Of a stretch of 64,000 bases of DNA, positions 41,971 through 50,482 are shown piece after piece; the first letter of the stretch is position 1; the number at the start of each line of letters is the position of its first letter. Position numbers and translations under genes: made by a program. Source of the stretch: Uruburuella suis (lineage in GTDB: Bacteria; Pseudomonadota; Gammaproteobacteria; Burkholderiales; Neisseriaceae); NCBI RefSeq assembly GCF_004341385.1, contig NZ_SLXE01000014.1, forward strand, positions 1 through 64,000, in the 5' to 3' direction. Below the pieces are notes generated by a model. It was not told where the DNA came from. It was given only the letters and a program-made list of their open reading frames with translations, and made no database searches.

Positions 41971-41978
41971 CTTTGTTA

Positions 41979-42171
41979 ATGCCCATTCGAAAAAATAACC
42001 TTACAAAATAAAAGCAGTTCGGCAGCATCATCCGCGTAGGTCGGATTCTTGAATCCGACGTTTGGCCAACGGCCAAAGCGATGTGCGTGCCTTGTTCTGC
42101 GAACAAGTGTCGGATTCGAGAATCCGACCTACAGGCTGCCTGTTTGTATATTATTTTTTTTGAATGGGTAT
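41979..42171 (-). repeat. Small interspersed element, family 1, copy 3 (inverted, 193 bp)
   Basis: Reverse-complement copy of 2489-2678, with both inner hairpins, ending TTTTTTTTGAATGGGTAT. Together with copy 2 at 39112 it brackets pbpG and clpX in inverted orientation. The remaining interval to 42367 has one DUS and no gene. Confidence 0.8.
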
Positions 42172-42367
42172 AACTCAGGTTTACACAGTAGCAGGTTTAA
42201 CCGCAGGCATATGAAAGGCCGTCTGAAAATGCTTGAGCCCGAATCTGCCAAGCTGTATCTGGCATGCTCGTGCCTGCCGTGTGCGTCTATACACTTGCTG
42301 CGACTTGAGCAGGCTGGCGGAATGTGAATCTCGGGCTTCTTGATAACTTTATATAATCGGCTGTTGC

Positions 42368-42838
42368 TTAGCGGAACACCGTGCAGGTTTTGTCTACCCG
42401 GTTGTCGCCGCGAAAGTAAGTGTGTTCGTCTTCGCAAGTGCTGGTGGTGGTTTCACAGATAAAGGTGTTGAGCGATTCGTTGATTTTCAGCGTGCGCGGC
42501 TCGCGGTTTTTGTCGAAGGCTACGGCCTTGAGTGTGAATTTGCCATCAAGCGCGCCGCGGGCCAGGCCTTGCGGGCGGATGCAGAAATCGGCGGTGGCGG
42601 TGAGCGGCAGAGCCGGCCAGGTGGTGGAGGTTTGTTTGAAGGTTTTGTGTTGCTGGTAAAAGCGCTCCATAAATTGGGCGTTTTCCATCAGAGCGCTTCT
42701 GGCTTGCTGAAGCTTGCTTTTGCGCACATGGTTTTGATAGGCGGGCAGGCTGATGGCAAGCAGAATGGCCATCACGATCAGGGTGAGCAAGAGTTGCGGC
42801 AGCGTGAAGCCGCCGGATGAAGGCGCGGTAAACATCAT
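42368..42838 (-). CDS. Type IV minor pilin, PilX/PilL-like, with non-canonical N-terminus
   Basis: 156 residues. The prepilin cleavage motif is GG|FTLPQLLLTLIVMAILLA: the mature protein would start at Phe. Position 5, normally the invariant Glu, is Gln (codon CAA), and Ile4 is Pro. The C-terminal part (FKQTSTTWPALPL, ARGALDGKFTLKAVA, TFICETTTSTC) strongly recalls the neisserial PilX/PilL minor pilins, including a C-terminal disulfide region. Either of two adjacent ATGs may be the start; GGGGA fits the second (42835) better. Assignment is from memory of the family. Confidence 0.75.
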   Translation of the reverse strand: MMFTAPSSGGFTLPQLLLTLIVMAILLAISLPAYQNHVRKSKLQQARSALMENAQFMERFYQQHKTFKQTSTTWPALPLTATADFCIRPQGLARGALDGKFTLKAVAFDKNREPRTLKINESLNTFICETTTSTCEDEHTYFRGDNRVDKTCTVFR

Positions 42839-42968
42839 ATTCCCCTTTGATTTTATTGTGAATATAACTTTGGGTATTATGCGGGTGAAAAATGAATGTG
42901 TAAAGAAGGTGTGTTTATGCTGAAAAGTTGTCGCTGTGATGTGTGGTGCAGTGCGATGGCATGAATAA

Positions 42969-43041
42969 TATAGTGGATTAAATTTGAATCAATACTGCGT
43001 TGGCTCGCCGCCTTGTCTTGATTCAAATTTAATCCACAATA
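42969..43041. repeat. Mini Correia-like element (73 bp)
   Basis: TATAGTGGATTAAATTTGAA at the left and TTCAAATTTAATCCACAATA at the right are the terminal repeats of neisserial Correia elements. Only 33 bases of core lie between them, so it is shorter than the usual 100-155 bp forms. It lies between the two pilin genes. Confidence 0.8.
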
Positions 43042-43084
43042 AAAGGCCGTCTGAAAGGTTTCAGACGGCCTTTTATTGTGGATT
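43031..43084. terminator. Perfect 26-bp-arm palindrome combining a Correia end and a DUS pair
   Basis: AATCCACAATAAAAGGCCGT followed by CTGAAA pairs perfectly with the downstream reverse complement, around a two-base loop. The outer eleven bases belong to the Correia-like end, duplicated in inverse orientation beyond the uptake pair. It lies 17 bases from the end of the 43102 pilin gene and should terminate it. Confidence 0.75.
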
Positions 43085-43101
43085 TTCTTGTTTAAAGGGC
43101 A

Positions 43102-43521
43102 TTATCGGGCTGTGCAGCTGCAGGTGCTTTTGCTGTCGGAATTGGGACACACCACCACCACCACGCCGTTGTGGCTCAGGCGCATCATTCGGTTTTCATT
43201 CACGTTTTTTTCATTGGGCGTGGCCTGCAATTGGTAGCCGATATCGGCGGCGCTGGCGGTTTGGTCAATAAAGGAAATGTCGAAATAATCGTTTTCTTTC
43301 AGGCCGGGTATGCTGGCCTTTTTCTCTGGAAACCGATGATTTTGCGCATAATAGCGCTCCATCAGCTGGGCGTTGGCGAGCAAATCGGCGCGCGCGTTTT
43401 CGAGGCGGCTGTTGCACACGAAAGTGTCGTAGGAAGGGTAGGCAATGGTGGCCAAAATGGCCAGCAAAAGCACCACAATCATAAGCTCGGCCAAGGTGAA
43501 GCCGTGTTGCAAATGTTTCAT
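43102..43521 (-). CDS. Type IV prepilin-like minor pilin
   Basis: 139 residues. Prepilin motif HG|FTLAELMIVVLLLAILATIA with the conserved Glu5. The helix continues into RLENARADLLANAQLMERYYAQ, and the C-terminal region ends with cysteines (VVCPNSDSKSTCSC). It resembles the PilE-like minor pilins or ComP class. ComP binds the uptake sequence, but the basic surface needed for that is not obvious here. It is cotranscribed with, or upstream of, the 42368 pilin gene in the same direction. Confidence 0.78.
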   Translation of the reverse strand: MKHLQHGFTLAELMIVVLLLAILATIAYPSYDTFVCNSRLENARADLLANAQLMERYYAQNHRFPEKKASIPGLKENDYFDISFIDQTASAADIGYQLQATPNEKNVNENRMMRLSHNGVVVVVCPNSDSKSTCSCTAR

Positions 43522-43685
43522 ATTGAATAAGCGCTGGGTAAATGTGTTTAAAAACGCGCTTTGAATACAGGGCGTTTTGTGATTAAAAGTGATTATTTCA
43601 AATTGTAGCGTAATTTCATAGGCTTTGTATATTTATCTGCGCGTTTTGCTACAAAGCGGGTGCAAAATGGCCGTCTGAAAAACGT

Positions 43686-43691
43686 TATAAT
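43686..43691 (+). promoter_or_regulatory. Possible -10 element upstream of macA
   Basis: A perfect TATAAT lies eight bases after a DUS. No matching -35 is present. The 43522-43914 gap otherwise shows AT-rich sequence and no gene. Confidence 0.3.
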
Positions 43692-43914
43692 GTGAACAGA
43701 TGGTGTTTTTTGTTAGCTGCGTGTTGGGCGGTGTAAAAACAAATGGGCTGTTTTTTGAAATAGCAAAAATGCACTGGTTTTATATGCCATTTATCGGCTT
43801 GGCGCTGACAGGTAATTCCAGTACACTTTGCCCGATTTGCTTTAGACGCAAATCAATATTATTTGATAGTGCTGCCGGTCGTGGCGCGGAGTGCAGCAAG
43901 ATAAAGGCATGTAA

Positions 43915-45093
43915 ATGATGAAAAAAGTAACAAAGTGGGGCATCGCGCTTTTGGCGGTTGCGGCGCTGGCGGCCGGCGCGTGGTGGTGGCTCAAGCCGAA
44001 AAACGAAATCAACTACTTAACCGAGCCGGTGGTGCGCACCAACATCGCACAAACAGTGAGCGCTACGGGCGAAATATCGGCGGCGCAATTGGTGGATGTG
44101 GGCGCGCAGGCTTCGGGGCAGATTAAAAAGCTGCACGTCACCCTGGGGCAGCAGGTGAAAAAAGGCGATTTGATTGCAGAAATCGATTCCACGAGCCAGC
44201 TCAATAATTTAAACACCAATAAAGCCAAGCTTGACACTTATCAGGCGCAATTGGTTTCCGCCGAGATTGCTTTGCGCAGCGCTGATAAAAAATATCAGCG
44301 CGAGCAGGCTTTGTGGAAAGAAGACGCCACCTCGCGTGAAGCGCTGGAAGATGCGCAAGATGCGTTTGCCGCGGCCAAAGCTTCGGTGGCCGAGCTGAAA
44401 TCGTCTATCCGCCAAACCCAGATTGCCATCAACACCGCCGAAGCCGATTTGGGCTACACCCGCATCACTGCGCCGATGGATGGCACGGTGGTGGCGATTC
44501 CGGTGGAAGAGGGGCAAACGGTAAACGCCAATCAAACTACGCCCACCATCGTGCAAGTGGCCGATTTGAGCACCATGCTCAATAAAATGCAGATTGCCGA
44601 GGGTGATGTAAACAAAGTGAAGGCAGGCATGAAGCTCACCTTTACCACGCTCTCGCAGCCGGATAATGTGCGCGAAGCCACGCTTGAGAGCATCGACCCA
44701 GGCTTAACCACTATGTCGCAAGGCAGCTACACCACCAGCACCGACACCACCGATTCGGCGATTTATTACTATGCCCGCTCGCTCGTGCCCAATAAAGATA
44801 ATGTGCTGCATATCGGCATGACCACGGAAAACACCATCATCATCAATCAGGCCGAAAAAGTGCTGGCGGTGCCCAAACTGGCCGTTAAGCAGCGCGGCGG
44901 CAAGCAATATGTGCGCGTGCTCGGTGAAAATAACCAGCCGCAAGAAAAAGAAATCACCACCGGCCTGAGCGACAATATGAACACCGAAGTGAAATCCGGC
45001 CTCGGCGAAGGTGAAAGCGTGATTATTTCCGAAGCCGCTGCCGGCGAAACCAGCGATTCGGTAGGCCGCGGCATGGGCCGCCCGCCGATGTGA
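43915..45093 (+). CDS. macA: Macrolide efflux periplasmic adaptor MacA
   Basis: Membrane-fusion protein linking MacB to an outer-membrane channel. 392 residues. N-terminal anchor helix (WGIALLAVAALAAGAWWW, residues 8-25). Lipoyl half-motifs VDVGAQASGQIKKLHVTLGQ and GYTRITAPMDGTVVAIPV flank an alpha-helical hairpin of about residues 95-180. A beta-barrel and membrane-proximal domain follow. Two adjacent ATGs (43915, 43918) are possible. macB starts 13 bases after the stop. Confidence 0.93.
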   Translation: MMKKVTKWGIALLAVAALAAGAWWWLKPKNEINYLTEPVVRTNIAQTVSATGEISAAQLVDVGAQASGQIKKLHVTLGQQVKKGDLIAEIDSTSQLNNLNTNKAKLDTYQAQLVSAEIALRSADKKYQREQALWKEDATSREALEDAQDAFAAAKASVAELKSSIRQTQIAINTAEADLGYTRITAPMDGTVVAIPVEEGQTVNANQTTPTIVQVADLSTMLNKMQIAEGDVNKVKAGMKLTFTTLSQPDNVREATLESIDPGLTTMSQGSYTTSTDTTDSAIYYYARSLVPNKDNVLHIGMTTENTIIINQAEKVLAVPKLAVKQRGGKQYVRVLGENNQPQEKEITTGLSDNMNTEVKSGLGEGESVIISEAAAGETSDSVGRGMGRPPM

Positions 45094-45106
45094 GCCGGAG
45101 GGCATA

Positions 45107-47044
45107 ATGAGCTTAATTGAATGTAACAACATCAACCGCTATTTCGGCAGCGGCGAAAACCGCGTGCATGTGCTCAAAAACATCAGCCTGAACATAGAAA
45201 AAGGCGATTTTGTGGCCATTATCGGCCAATCCGGCTCGGGCAAATCCACGCTGATGAATATTCTCGGCTGCCTCGACACCGCCTCTTCCGGCTCTTACCG
45301 GGTGGAGGGCACGGAAACCTCGGCCATGAGCGCCGATGAGCTGGCCGGGCTTCGGCGCAAGCGTTTCGGTTTTATTTTCCAGCGCTACAATCTGCTCAGC
45401 GCCATCAATGCGCGCGACAATGTGGCGTTGCCGGCGGTGTATGCCGGCATCGAGCACGACGAGCGGGTGGCGCGCGCCAATCAATTGCTGGACGATTTCG
45501 GGCTGGCAGGCAAAGAAGACAACAAACCCAACGAGCTTTCAGGCGGCCAGCAGCAGCGCGTGAGCATCGCCCGCGCGTTGATGAACGGCGGTGAAATCAT
45601 TCTGGCCGACGAGCCCACCGGCGCGCTCGACACCGAAAGCGGCGCCAATGTGATGCAGATTATTCACGATTTGCACGCGCAGGGGCACACCGTGATTTTG
45701 GTGACGCACGATCCGGGCATTGCCGCCAACGCCAACCGCGTGATTGAAATCCGCGATGGCGAAATCATTGCCGACAGCAGCAAAAGCACCGAAATCGGCC
45801 CGAGCAAAGTAAAAAGCATTCAAGAGCAGGTTTCGTGGTCGTTTTACAAAGACCAATTTATGGAATCGTTCCGCATGTCGGTGCAGGCGATTTTGGCGCA
45901 CAAAATGCGCTCACTGCTCACCATGCTCGGCATCATTATCGGCATCGCTTCAGTGGTGTCGGTGGTGGCGCTGGGGCGCGGCTCGCAGGAAAAAATCTTG
46001 GCCGATATCAATTCGATGGGCACCAACACCATCAGCATTTATCCGGGCAAAGGTTTTGGCGACAGGCGCTCCGGCCGCATCAAAACGCTCACGGTGGATG
46101 ATGCCAATGTAATCGGGCGGCAAAGCTATGTGGAAAGCGCCACGCCGCTCACCTCGAGCAACGGCACGCTCACCTACCGCAACACCGACCTTTCTGCCCA
46201 GCTCTACGGCGCCGGTGCGCAATATTTCGATGTGCGCGGCATCAAGCTCAAAGCCGGGCGCTTTTATGACCGCGCCGACGTGGCCGAGAGCGCCCAAGTG
46301 GTGGTGATTGACGACAACACGCAAAAGCAGCTTTTCCCCGCCGGCACCGACCCGTTGGGCAAAACCATTTTGTTCAACAAGCGCCCGCTCAATGTGATCG
46401 GCATCACCGAAACCGACACCAGCGGCTTTGGCAGCAGCGACCAGCTGCAAATGTGGGCGCCTTACACCACGGTGATGCAGCAAATCACCGGCGAGCGCTA
46501 CATCAGCTCGATTACCGTGAAAGTGAAAGACAATGTCAGCTCGCAAGTGGCCGAAAAAAGCCTGAAAGATTTGCTGATTTCGCGCCACGGCACGGAAGAC
46601 TTCTTCATGCGCAACACCGACAGCATCAAGCAAACCATCGAGAGCACCACCAGCACCATGACGCTTTTGATTTCGTGCATTGCCCTGATTTCGCTGGTGG
46701 TGGGCGGCATCGGCGTGATGAACATCATGCTCGTGTCGGTAACCGAGCGCACCAAAGAAATCGGCGTGCGCATGGCCATCGGCGCGCGCCAATCGAATAT
46801 TTTGCAGCAATTTCTGATAGAAGCCGTGCTGATCTGCCTGATTGGCGGCTTGGTGGGTGTGTTGCTCTCTTATTTGATCAGCGTGGTGTTTAATATGTTG
46901 GTCACAAGCTTTGCCATGTCGTTTTCCGTGGCATCGATTATCGCCGCCGTGGCCTGCTCCACCATTATCGGCGTGGTTTTTGGTTTTATGCCGGCCAAAC
47001 GCGCCTCACAGCTCAACCCGATTGATGCGCTTGCGCATGATTAA
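45107..47044 (+). CDS. macB: Macrolide ABC transporter ATP-binding/permease MacB
   Basis: 645 residues. The N-terminal ATPase domain has Walker A GQSGSGKST near residue 42, signature LSGGQQQR, Walker B IILADEPTGALD and H-loop VTHD. A membrane helix near residue 265-290 (LLTMLGIIIGIASVVSVVAL) is followed by a large periplasmic domain. Three C-terminal helices contain GGIGVMNIMLVSVTERTKEIG, the MacB/FtsX motif. It works as a mechanotransmitter, pulling substrates from the periplasm into MacA/TolC. Confidence 0.95.
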   Translation: MSLIECNNINRYFGSGENRVHVLKNISLNIEKGDFVAIIGQSGSGKSTLMNILGCLDTASSGSYRVEGTETSAMSADELAGLRRKRFGFIFQRYNLLSAINARDNVALPAVYAGIEHDERVARANQLLDDFGLAGKEDNKPNELSGGQQQRVSIARALMNGGEIILADEPTGALDTESGANVMQIIHDLHAQGHTVILVTHDPGIAANANRVIEIRDGEIIADSSKSTEIGPSKVKSIQEQVSWSFYKDQFMESFRMSVQAILAHKMRSLLTMLGIIIGIASVVSVVALGRGSQEKILADINSMGTNTISIYPGKGFGDRRSGRIKTLTVDDANVIGRQSYVESATPLTSSNGTLTYRNTDLSAQLYGAGAQYFDVRGIKLKAGRFYDRADVAESAQVVVIDDNTQKQLFPAGTDPLGKTILFNKRPLNVIGITETDTSGFGSSDQLQMWAPYTTVMQQITGERYISSITVKVKDNVSSQVAEKSLKDLLISRHGTEDFFMRNTDSIKQTIESTTSTMTLLISCIALISLVVGGIGVMNIMLVSVTERTKEIGVRMAIGARQSNILQQFLIEAVLICLIGGLVGVLLSYLISVVFNMLVTSFAMSFSVASIIAAVACSTIIGVVFGFMPAKRASQLNPIDALAHD

Positions 47045-47047
47045 AAA

Positions 47048-47098
47048 TCTTTCAGACGGCCTTTATTTATCCAGCACAAGAAAAGGCCGTCTGAAAGA
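47048..47098. other. Inverted DUS pair between macB and the TolC-like gene
   Basis: TCTTTCAGACGGCCTTT and AAAAGGCCGTCTGAAAGA form a 15-bp stem around a loop of about 16 bases. It lies four bases after the macB stop and 13 bases before the next start. It may reduce read-through into the outer-membrane gene. Confidence 0.65.
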
Positions 47099-47111
47099 TT
47101 CAGGAAACCCC

Positions 47112-48503
47112 ATGAACCGCAAATTATTCTTTCAGACGGCCTCAGGCATCAGCCTTGCCATGATTTTGAGCGGCTGCGCCATTCCCCATAAAGCCGACCC
47201 GAGCCTCACGCTGGCCGCCGGCGGCCAAGTGATGAGCGCCGCCGAAACCGCCGAGCGCTACGATATCAACGGCGATTGGTGGCAGGTGTATCAAAGCCCG
47301 CAATTGAATGCGCTGGTTAATCAAGCGCTGGCCAATAATACCGATTTGCGCCAGGCCGCCATCAATGTGAACAAAGCGCTTTATCAGGCCAATATTCTCG
47401 GCGCCAACCTGGTGCCCGCGTTTAACGGCTCGCTGGGTGCTTCCACTTCGCAAAACCTCAAAAGCGGCAGCAGCACCAATAGCTTCAGCAGCCAACTCGG
47501 CCTGAGCTACGAATTGGATTTATGGCAAAAGCTCGGTGCGCAAGCCGATGCGCAAGTGTGGACTTATCAAGCCACCCAGCAAGATTTGGCCGGCACGCGC
47601 CTCACGCTGATTAATAACGTGGCCGATGCTTATTTCAATATCGCCTATCTCAACGAAGCAATGGCGCTTAGCGAAAAATCGGTGCGGCAATATCAGGAAA
47701 TCGCCCGCATTTCCGAAGCCAAATACCGCTACGGCAAAGTGGACGCCAGCGAGCCCACCCAATCCAACCAATCGCTGCTTTCCGCCCGCAACAACCTGAT
47801 TTCCCTGCAAAACAGCCGCAACACGCTTGAAGAAACCCTGCGCAATCTGCTCAATCTCAAGCCCGGCGAAGCCATCGCCGCCGAGCCTGCGCAATACACC
47901 TTATTGCCGGCCAAAGGCGTGAATCTGGAAGTGCCCATTTCCGTGCTCGCCAATCGCCCCGACTTGCGCGCCGCCGAATACCGCTTACAATCGGCCATGC
48001 GCAGCGTGGAAGTGCAGCAACGAAGCTGGTATCCCAGCATCACATTAGGCGCGAGCCTGAGCACTTCATCGAGCAAGGCGCGCACCCTGTTTGACATTCC
48101 CTTTCTCGGCGGCACGGCGCAAATCAACCTGCCGTTTCTCAATTGGCAAACCCTCAAATGGGAAGACAAAACCGCCGAAGCCAACTTCGACAGCGCCAAG
48201 CTGAGCTTCGAGCAAGCGCTCACCACCGCGCTCAACGAAGTGAATACCAACTATCTTCACTATCAAAATGCTGAAAACACATTGGAAAATCTGCAAAAAC
48301 GCTATGCGCTCGACCAGAAAAACAGCCGTTATTACCAAGTGCGCTACCAATACGGCAAAAACGAATTGAAAGACTGGCTCACCGCGCTCAACAGCGAATA
48401 CAGCTCGGCACAAAGCCTGCTCAACCAGCGCTATGAAGTGTTGAAATATGAAAACATGGTGTATAAAGCCATGGCCGGGCGCTACACGCCCAAAGCCGAT
48501 TGA
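47112..48503 (+). CDS. Outer-membrane efflux channel lipoprotein, TolC/NodT family
   Basis: 463 residues from ATG 47112 (MNRKLFFQTASGISLAMIL) with CAGGAAA upstream. The lipobox LSGC gives Cys22, as in MtrE/OprM-type channels. Two OEP repeats are visible: NGDWWQVYQSPQLNALVNQAL, then VLANRPDLRAAEYRLQSAM in the second half. An uptake sequence is built into the signal peptide (47131-47142, read as FQTAS). Directly downstream of macAB, it is probably the dedicated outer-membrane partner. Confidence 0.9.
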   Translation: MNRKLFFQTASGISLAMILSGCAIPHKADPSLTLAAGGQVMSAAETAERYDINGDWWQVYQSPQLNALVNQALANNTDLRQAAINVNKALYQANILGANLVPAFNGSLGASTSQNLKSGSSTNSFSSQLGLSYELDLWQKLGAQADAQVWTYQATQQDLAGTRLTLINNVADAYFNIAYLNEAMALSEKSVRQYQEIARISEAKYRYGKVDASEPTQSNQSLLSARNNLISLQNSRNTLEETLRNLLNLKPGEAIAAEPAQYTLLPAKGVNLEVPISVLANRPDLRAAEYRLQSAMRSVEVQQRSWYPSITLGASLSTSSSKARTLFDIPFLGGTAQINLPFLNWQTLKWEDKTAEANFDSAKLSFEQALTTALNEVNTNYLHYQNAENTLENLQKRYALDQKNSRYYQVRYQYGKNELKDWLTALNSEYSSAQSLLNQRYEVLKYENMVYKAMAGRYTPKAD

Positions 48504-48555
48504 GGCGGGCTTTTGGGGTAAATCTTTGGTGTGCCAGCTTCATCACCGCACCAAG

Positions 48556-48603
48556 TGTGTAGATCATCGGATTTTCGAATCCGACACTTGTTCGTAGAAC
48601 AAG
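48556..48603. repeat. Fragment of a family-1 element
   Basis: TCGGATTTTCGAATCCGACA and CTTGTTCGTAGAACAAG match the interior of the family-1 copies, without either end. Confidence 0.55.
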
Positions 48604-48645
48604 ATTTTCAGCCGTGTAGCGTGGGCTCTGCCCGCGCTACAAAAG

Positions 48646-48683
48646 TGCGTAGGTACGATTAGCGCAGCGTAATCGTACGCATG
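48646..48683. repeat. Short palindromic repeat, copy 2
   Basis: Same 38-base unit as 8500-8538 (TGCGTAGGTACGATTAGCGC then AGCGTAATCGTACGCATG). Just before it, GTAGCG...CGCTAC (48616-48640) forms another hairpin. The rest of 48504-48915 shows one DUS and no gene. Confidence 0.6.
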
Positions 48684-48915
48684 GATAAGGCCGTCTGAAT
48701 GTTTCAAGAGCGTGATTCATGCGAATGATTTCATCGCGACCACTATAAACAAAACATGCCGCGAGCCCGTCTTTATTTCGATGAGTGATTAAAAAAAATC
48801 CATCAAGTGCATACCCAATCCGCGCCGCCGGATTATTTTGGCGAATGGCGATAAACCCCGCCGCGGCCAACAGCCTTGCAGTATAATCAACGCTTGTTCA
48901 CACGCCCCGCACAAT

Positions 48916-49662
48916 ATGGCCGCACCTTCCCAACGCATCAACCACGAGCCCGCTTTTCTGCTTGCCGCCACGCCTTGGCGCGAGAGCAGCTTGTGGCTGG
49001 AAATGTTCAGCCGCCGTTATGGCCGCGTGGCCATGCTCGCCCGCAGCGCGCGCAAGCGCCAGAGTGAGTTGCGCGGCGTGTTGGTGCCCTTTGTGCCGGT
49101 GAGCGCTTCGTGGTATGGCGCGCAAGAATTGAAAACGCTGCACCGAGCCGAATGGCTGGGCGGCTGGCCGCAGCCGCAGGGGCGCGCTTTGTTCAGCGGC
49201 CTTTATGCCAACGAATTGGTGCTCAAGCTCACCGCCCGCGAAGACCCGCACCCCGCGCTTTACGATGCGCTGCACAACGTGATGGCGGCCATCGCCACCG
49301 AGCCCAACCATGTGGCAGCGTTGCGCCGCTTCGAATGGGCGCTGCTCACCGCGCTTGGCTTTGCCCCTGATTTGCAGCATGATGAGCGCGGGCTGCCGGT
49401 TGAAGCCGCGCAAACTTATTGGCTGCGCCCCGAGCATCCGCTGCTGCCGCTGGCTGAAGCCGCGGGGCTGGCTGCGGCAGAAGCCGCCGGCGTGGCGGTG
49501 CAGGGCAGCACCGTGCTGCAACTGGCCGCAGGCGCTTTAAGCGGCGGCGATGCTTTGCAGGAAGCGCTGAAAATCACCCGCCTGCTGCTCGATTTCCGCT
49601 TGCCCGAGGGCATTAAATCGCGGCAGATATTGCAGCAAATGCAAAGCTTTCAGACGGCCTGA
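48916..49662 (+). CDS. recO: DNA repair protein RecO
   Basis: Mediates RecA loading on single-stranded DNA in the RecFOR pathway. ATG 48916 (MAAPSQRINHEPAFLLAAT) gives 248 residues. The frame extends to 48838, but that segment has no homology pattern. The N-terminal OB fold shows WRESSLWLEMFSRRYGRVAMLARSARKRQS, quoted here in parts as WRESSLWLEMFS and GRVAMLARSARK, then a helical C-terminus. The gene ends in TTT CAG ACG GCC TGA, so its stop is supplied by a DUS. Confidence 0.9.
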   Translation: MAAPSQRINHEPAFLLAATPWRESSLWLEMFSRRYGRVAMLARSARKRQSELRGVLVPFVPVSASWYGAQELKTLHRAEWLGGWPQPQGRALFSGLYANELVLKLTAREDPHPALYDALHNVMAAIATEPNHVAALRRFEWALLTALGFAPDLQHDERGLPVEAAQTYWLRPEHPLLPLAEAAGLAAAEAAGVAVQGSTVLQLAAGALSGGDALQEALKITRLLLDFRLPEGIKSRQILQQMQSFQTA

Positions 49663-49678
49663 AGCAGGCCGTCTGAAA
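49648..49678 (+). terminator. DUS inverted pair overlapping the recO stop
   Basis: TTTCAGACGGCCTG and CAGGCCGTCTGAAA with a three-base loop. The first copy encodes the end of RecO. It lies 19 bases before pdxJ. Confidence 0.65.
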
Positions 49679-49697
49679 AAATATCGAAAGGAATATC

Positions 49698-50429
49698 ATG
49701 CTTTTAGGTGTTAATATCGATCATGTGGCCACCTTGCGCAATGCACGCGGCACGCCTTATCCCAGCCCGCTCGAAGCGGCGCTGATTGCCGAAACCCACG
49801 GCGCCGATTTGATTACCCTGCACTTGCGCGAAGACCGCCGCCACATCAAAGATGCCGATGTGTTTGCCATCAAGCAGGCCATCCGCACGCGCATGAATCT
49901 GGAAATGGCGCTCACCGAAGAAATGCTTGAAAACGCGCTCAAAGTGATGCCCGCCGATGTGTGCATCGTGCCCGAAAAGCGCGAAGAAATCACCACCGAA
50001 GGCGGCTTGGACGTGCTGGCGCAGCAAGAAAAAATCGCCGCTTTCACCCACACGCTCAGCCAAGCCGGCATACGTGTGTCGCTCTTTATCGATGCCGACG
50101 AAGCGCAAATCCAAGCCGCCAAAGAGGTTGGCGCGCCGGTGATTGAATTGCACACAGGCGCTTATGCCGATGCCGCCACGCCCTCTGAGCGGGCGCAGCA
50201 ATTGGCGCGCATTGAAAACGGCGCCCATTTCGGCAGCGAATCGGGGCTGGTGGTGAACGCCGGCCATGGCCTTACCATACACAACGTGAGCCCGGTGGCG
50301 AAAATTTTGGCCATACACGAATTGAACATTGGCCACTCGCTGATGGCGCAAGCGCTTTTCCTCGGCCTGCCCGAAGCCATCCGTCAGATGAAAGACGTGA
50401 TGTTTAAAGCGCGCGCGCTGCCTTATTGA
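49698..50429 (+). CDS. pdxJ: Pyridoxine 5'-phosphate synthase PdxJ
   Basis: Condenses aminoacetone phosphate with deoxyxylulose phosphate to PNP. 243-residue TIM barrel. Starts MLLGVNIDHVATLRNARGT, with the catalytic His in the first strand. LHLREDRRHI and the Glu-containing MNLEMALTEEM and VIELHTGAYA follow. AAAGGAA precedes the ATG. The recO-pdxJ-acpS order is widely conserved. Confidence 0.97.
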   Translation: MLLGVNIDHVATLRNARGTPYPSPLEAALIAETHGADLITLHLREDRRHIKDADVFAIKQAIRTRMNLEMALTEEMLENALKVMPADVCIVPEKREEITTEGGLDVLAQQEKIAAFTHTLSQAGIRVSLFIDADEAQIQAAKEVGAPVIELHTGAYADAATPSERAQQLARIENGAHFGSESGLVVNAGHGLTIHNVSPVAKILAIHELNIGHSLMAQALFLGLPEAIRQMKDVMFKARALPY

Positions 50430-50482
50430 GTAGAGCGTGAAGGCCGTCTGAAAACAAACAAAATAATCGCAAAGGAGAGAGC

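Noticed and set aside
43700..43918. 72-codon frame upstream of macA
   Set aside because: It overlaps the macA start codon, has no ribosome-binding site and no family features; the region is better read as leader.
46911..47111. Upstream extension of the TolC-like gene
   Set aside because: It runs inside macB and across the DUS pair; the lipoprotein signal peptide begins at ATG 47112.
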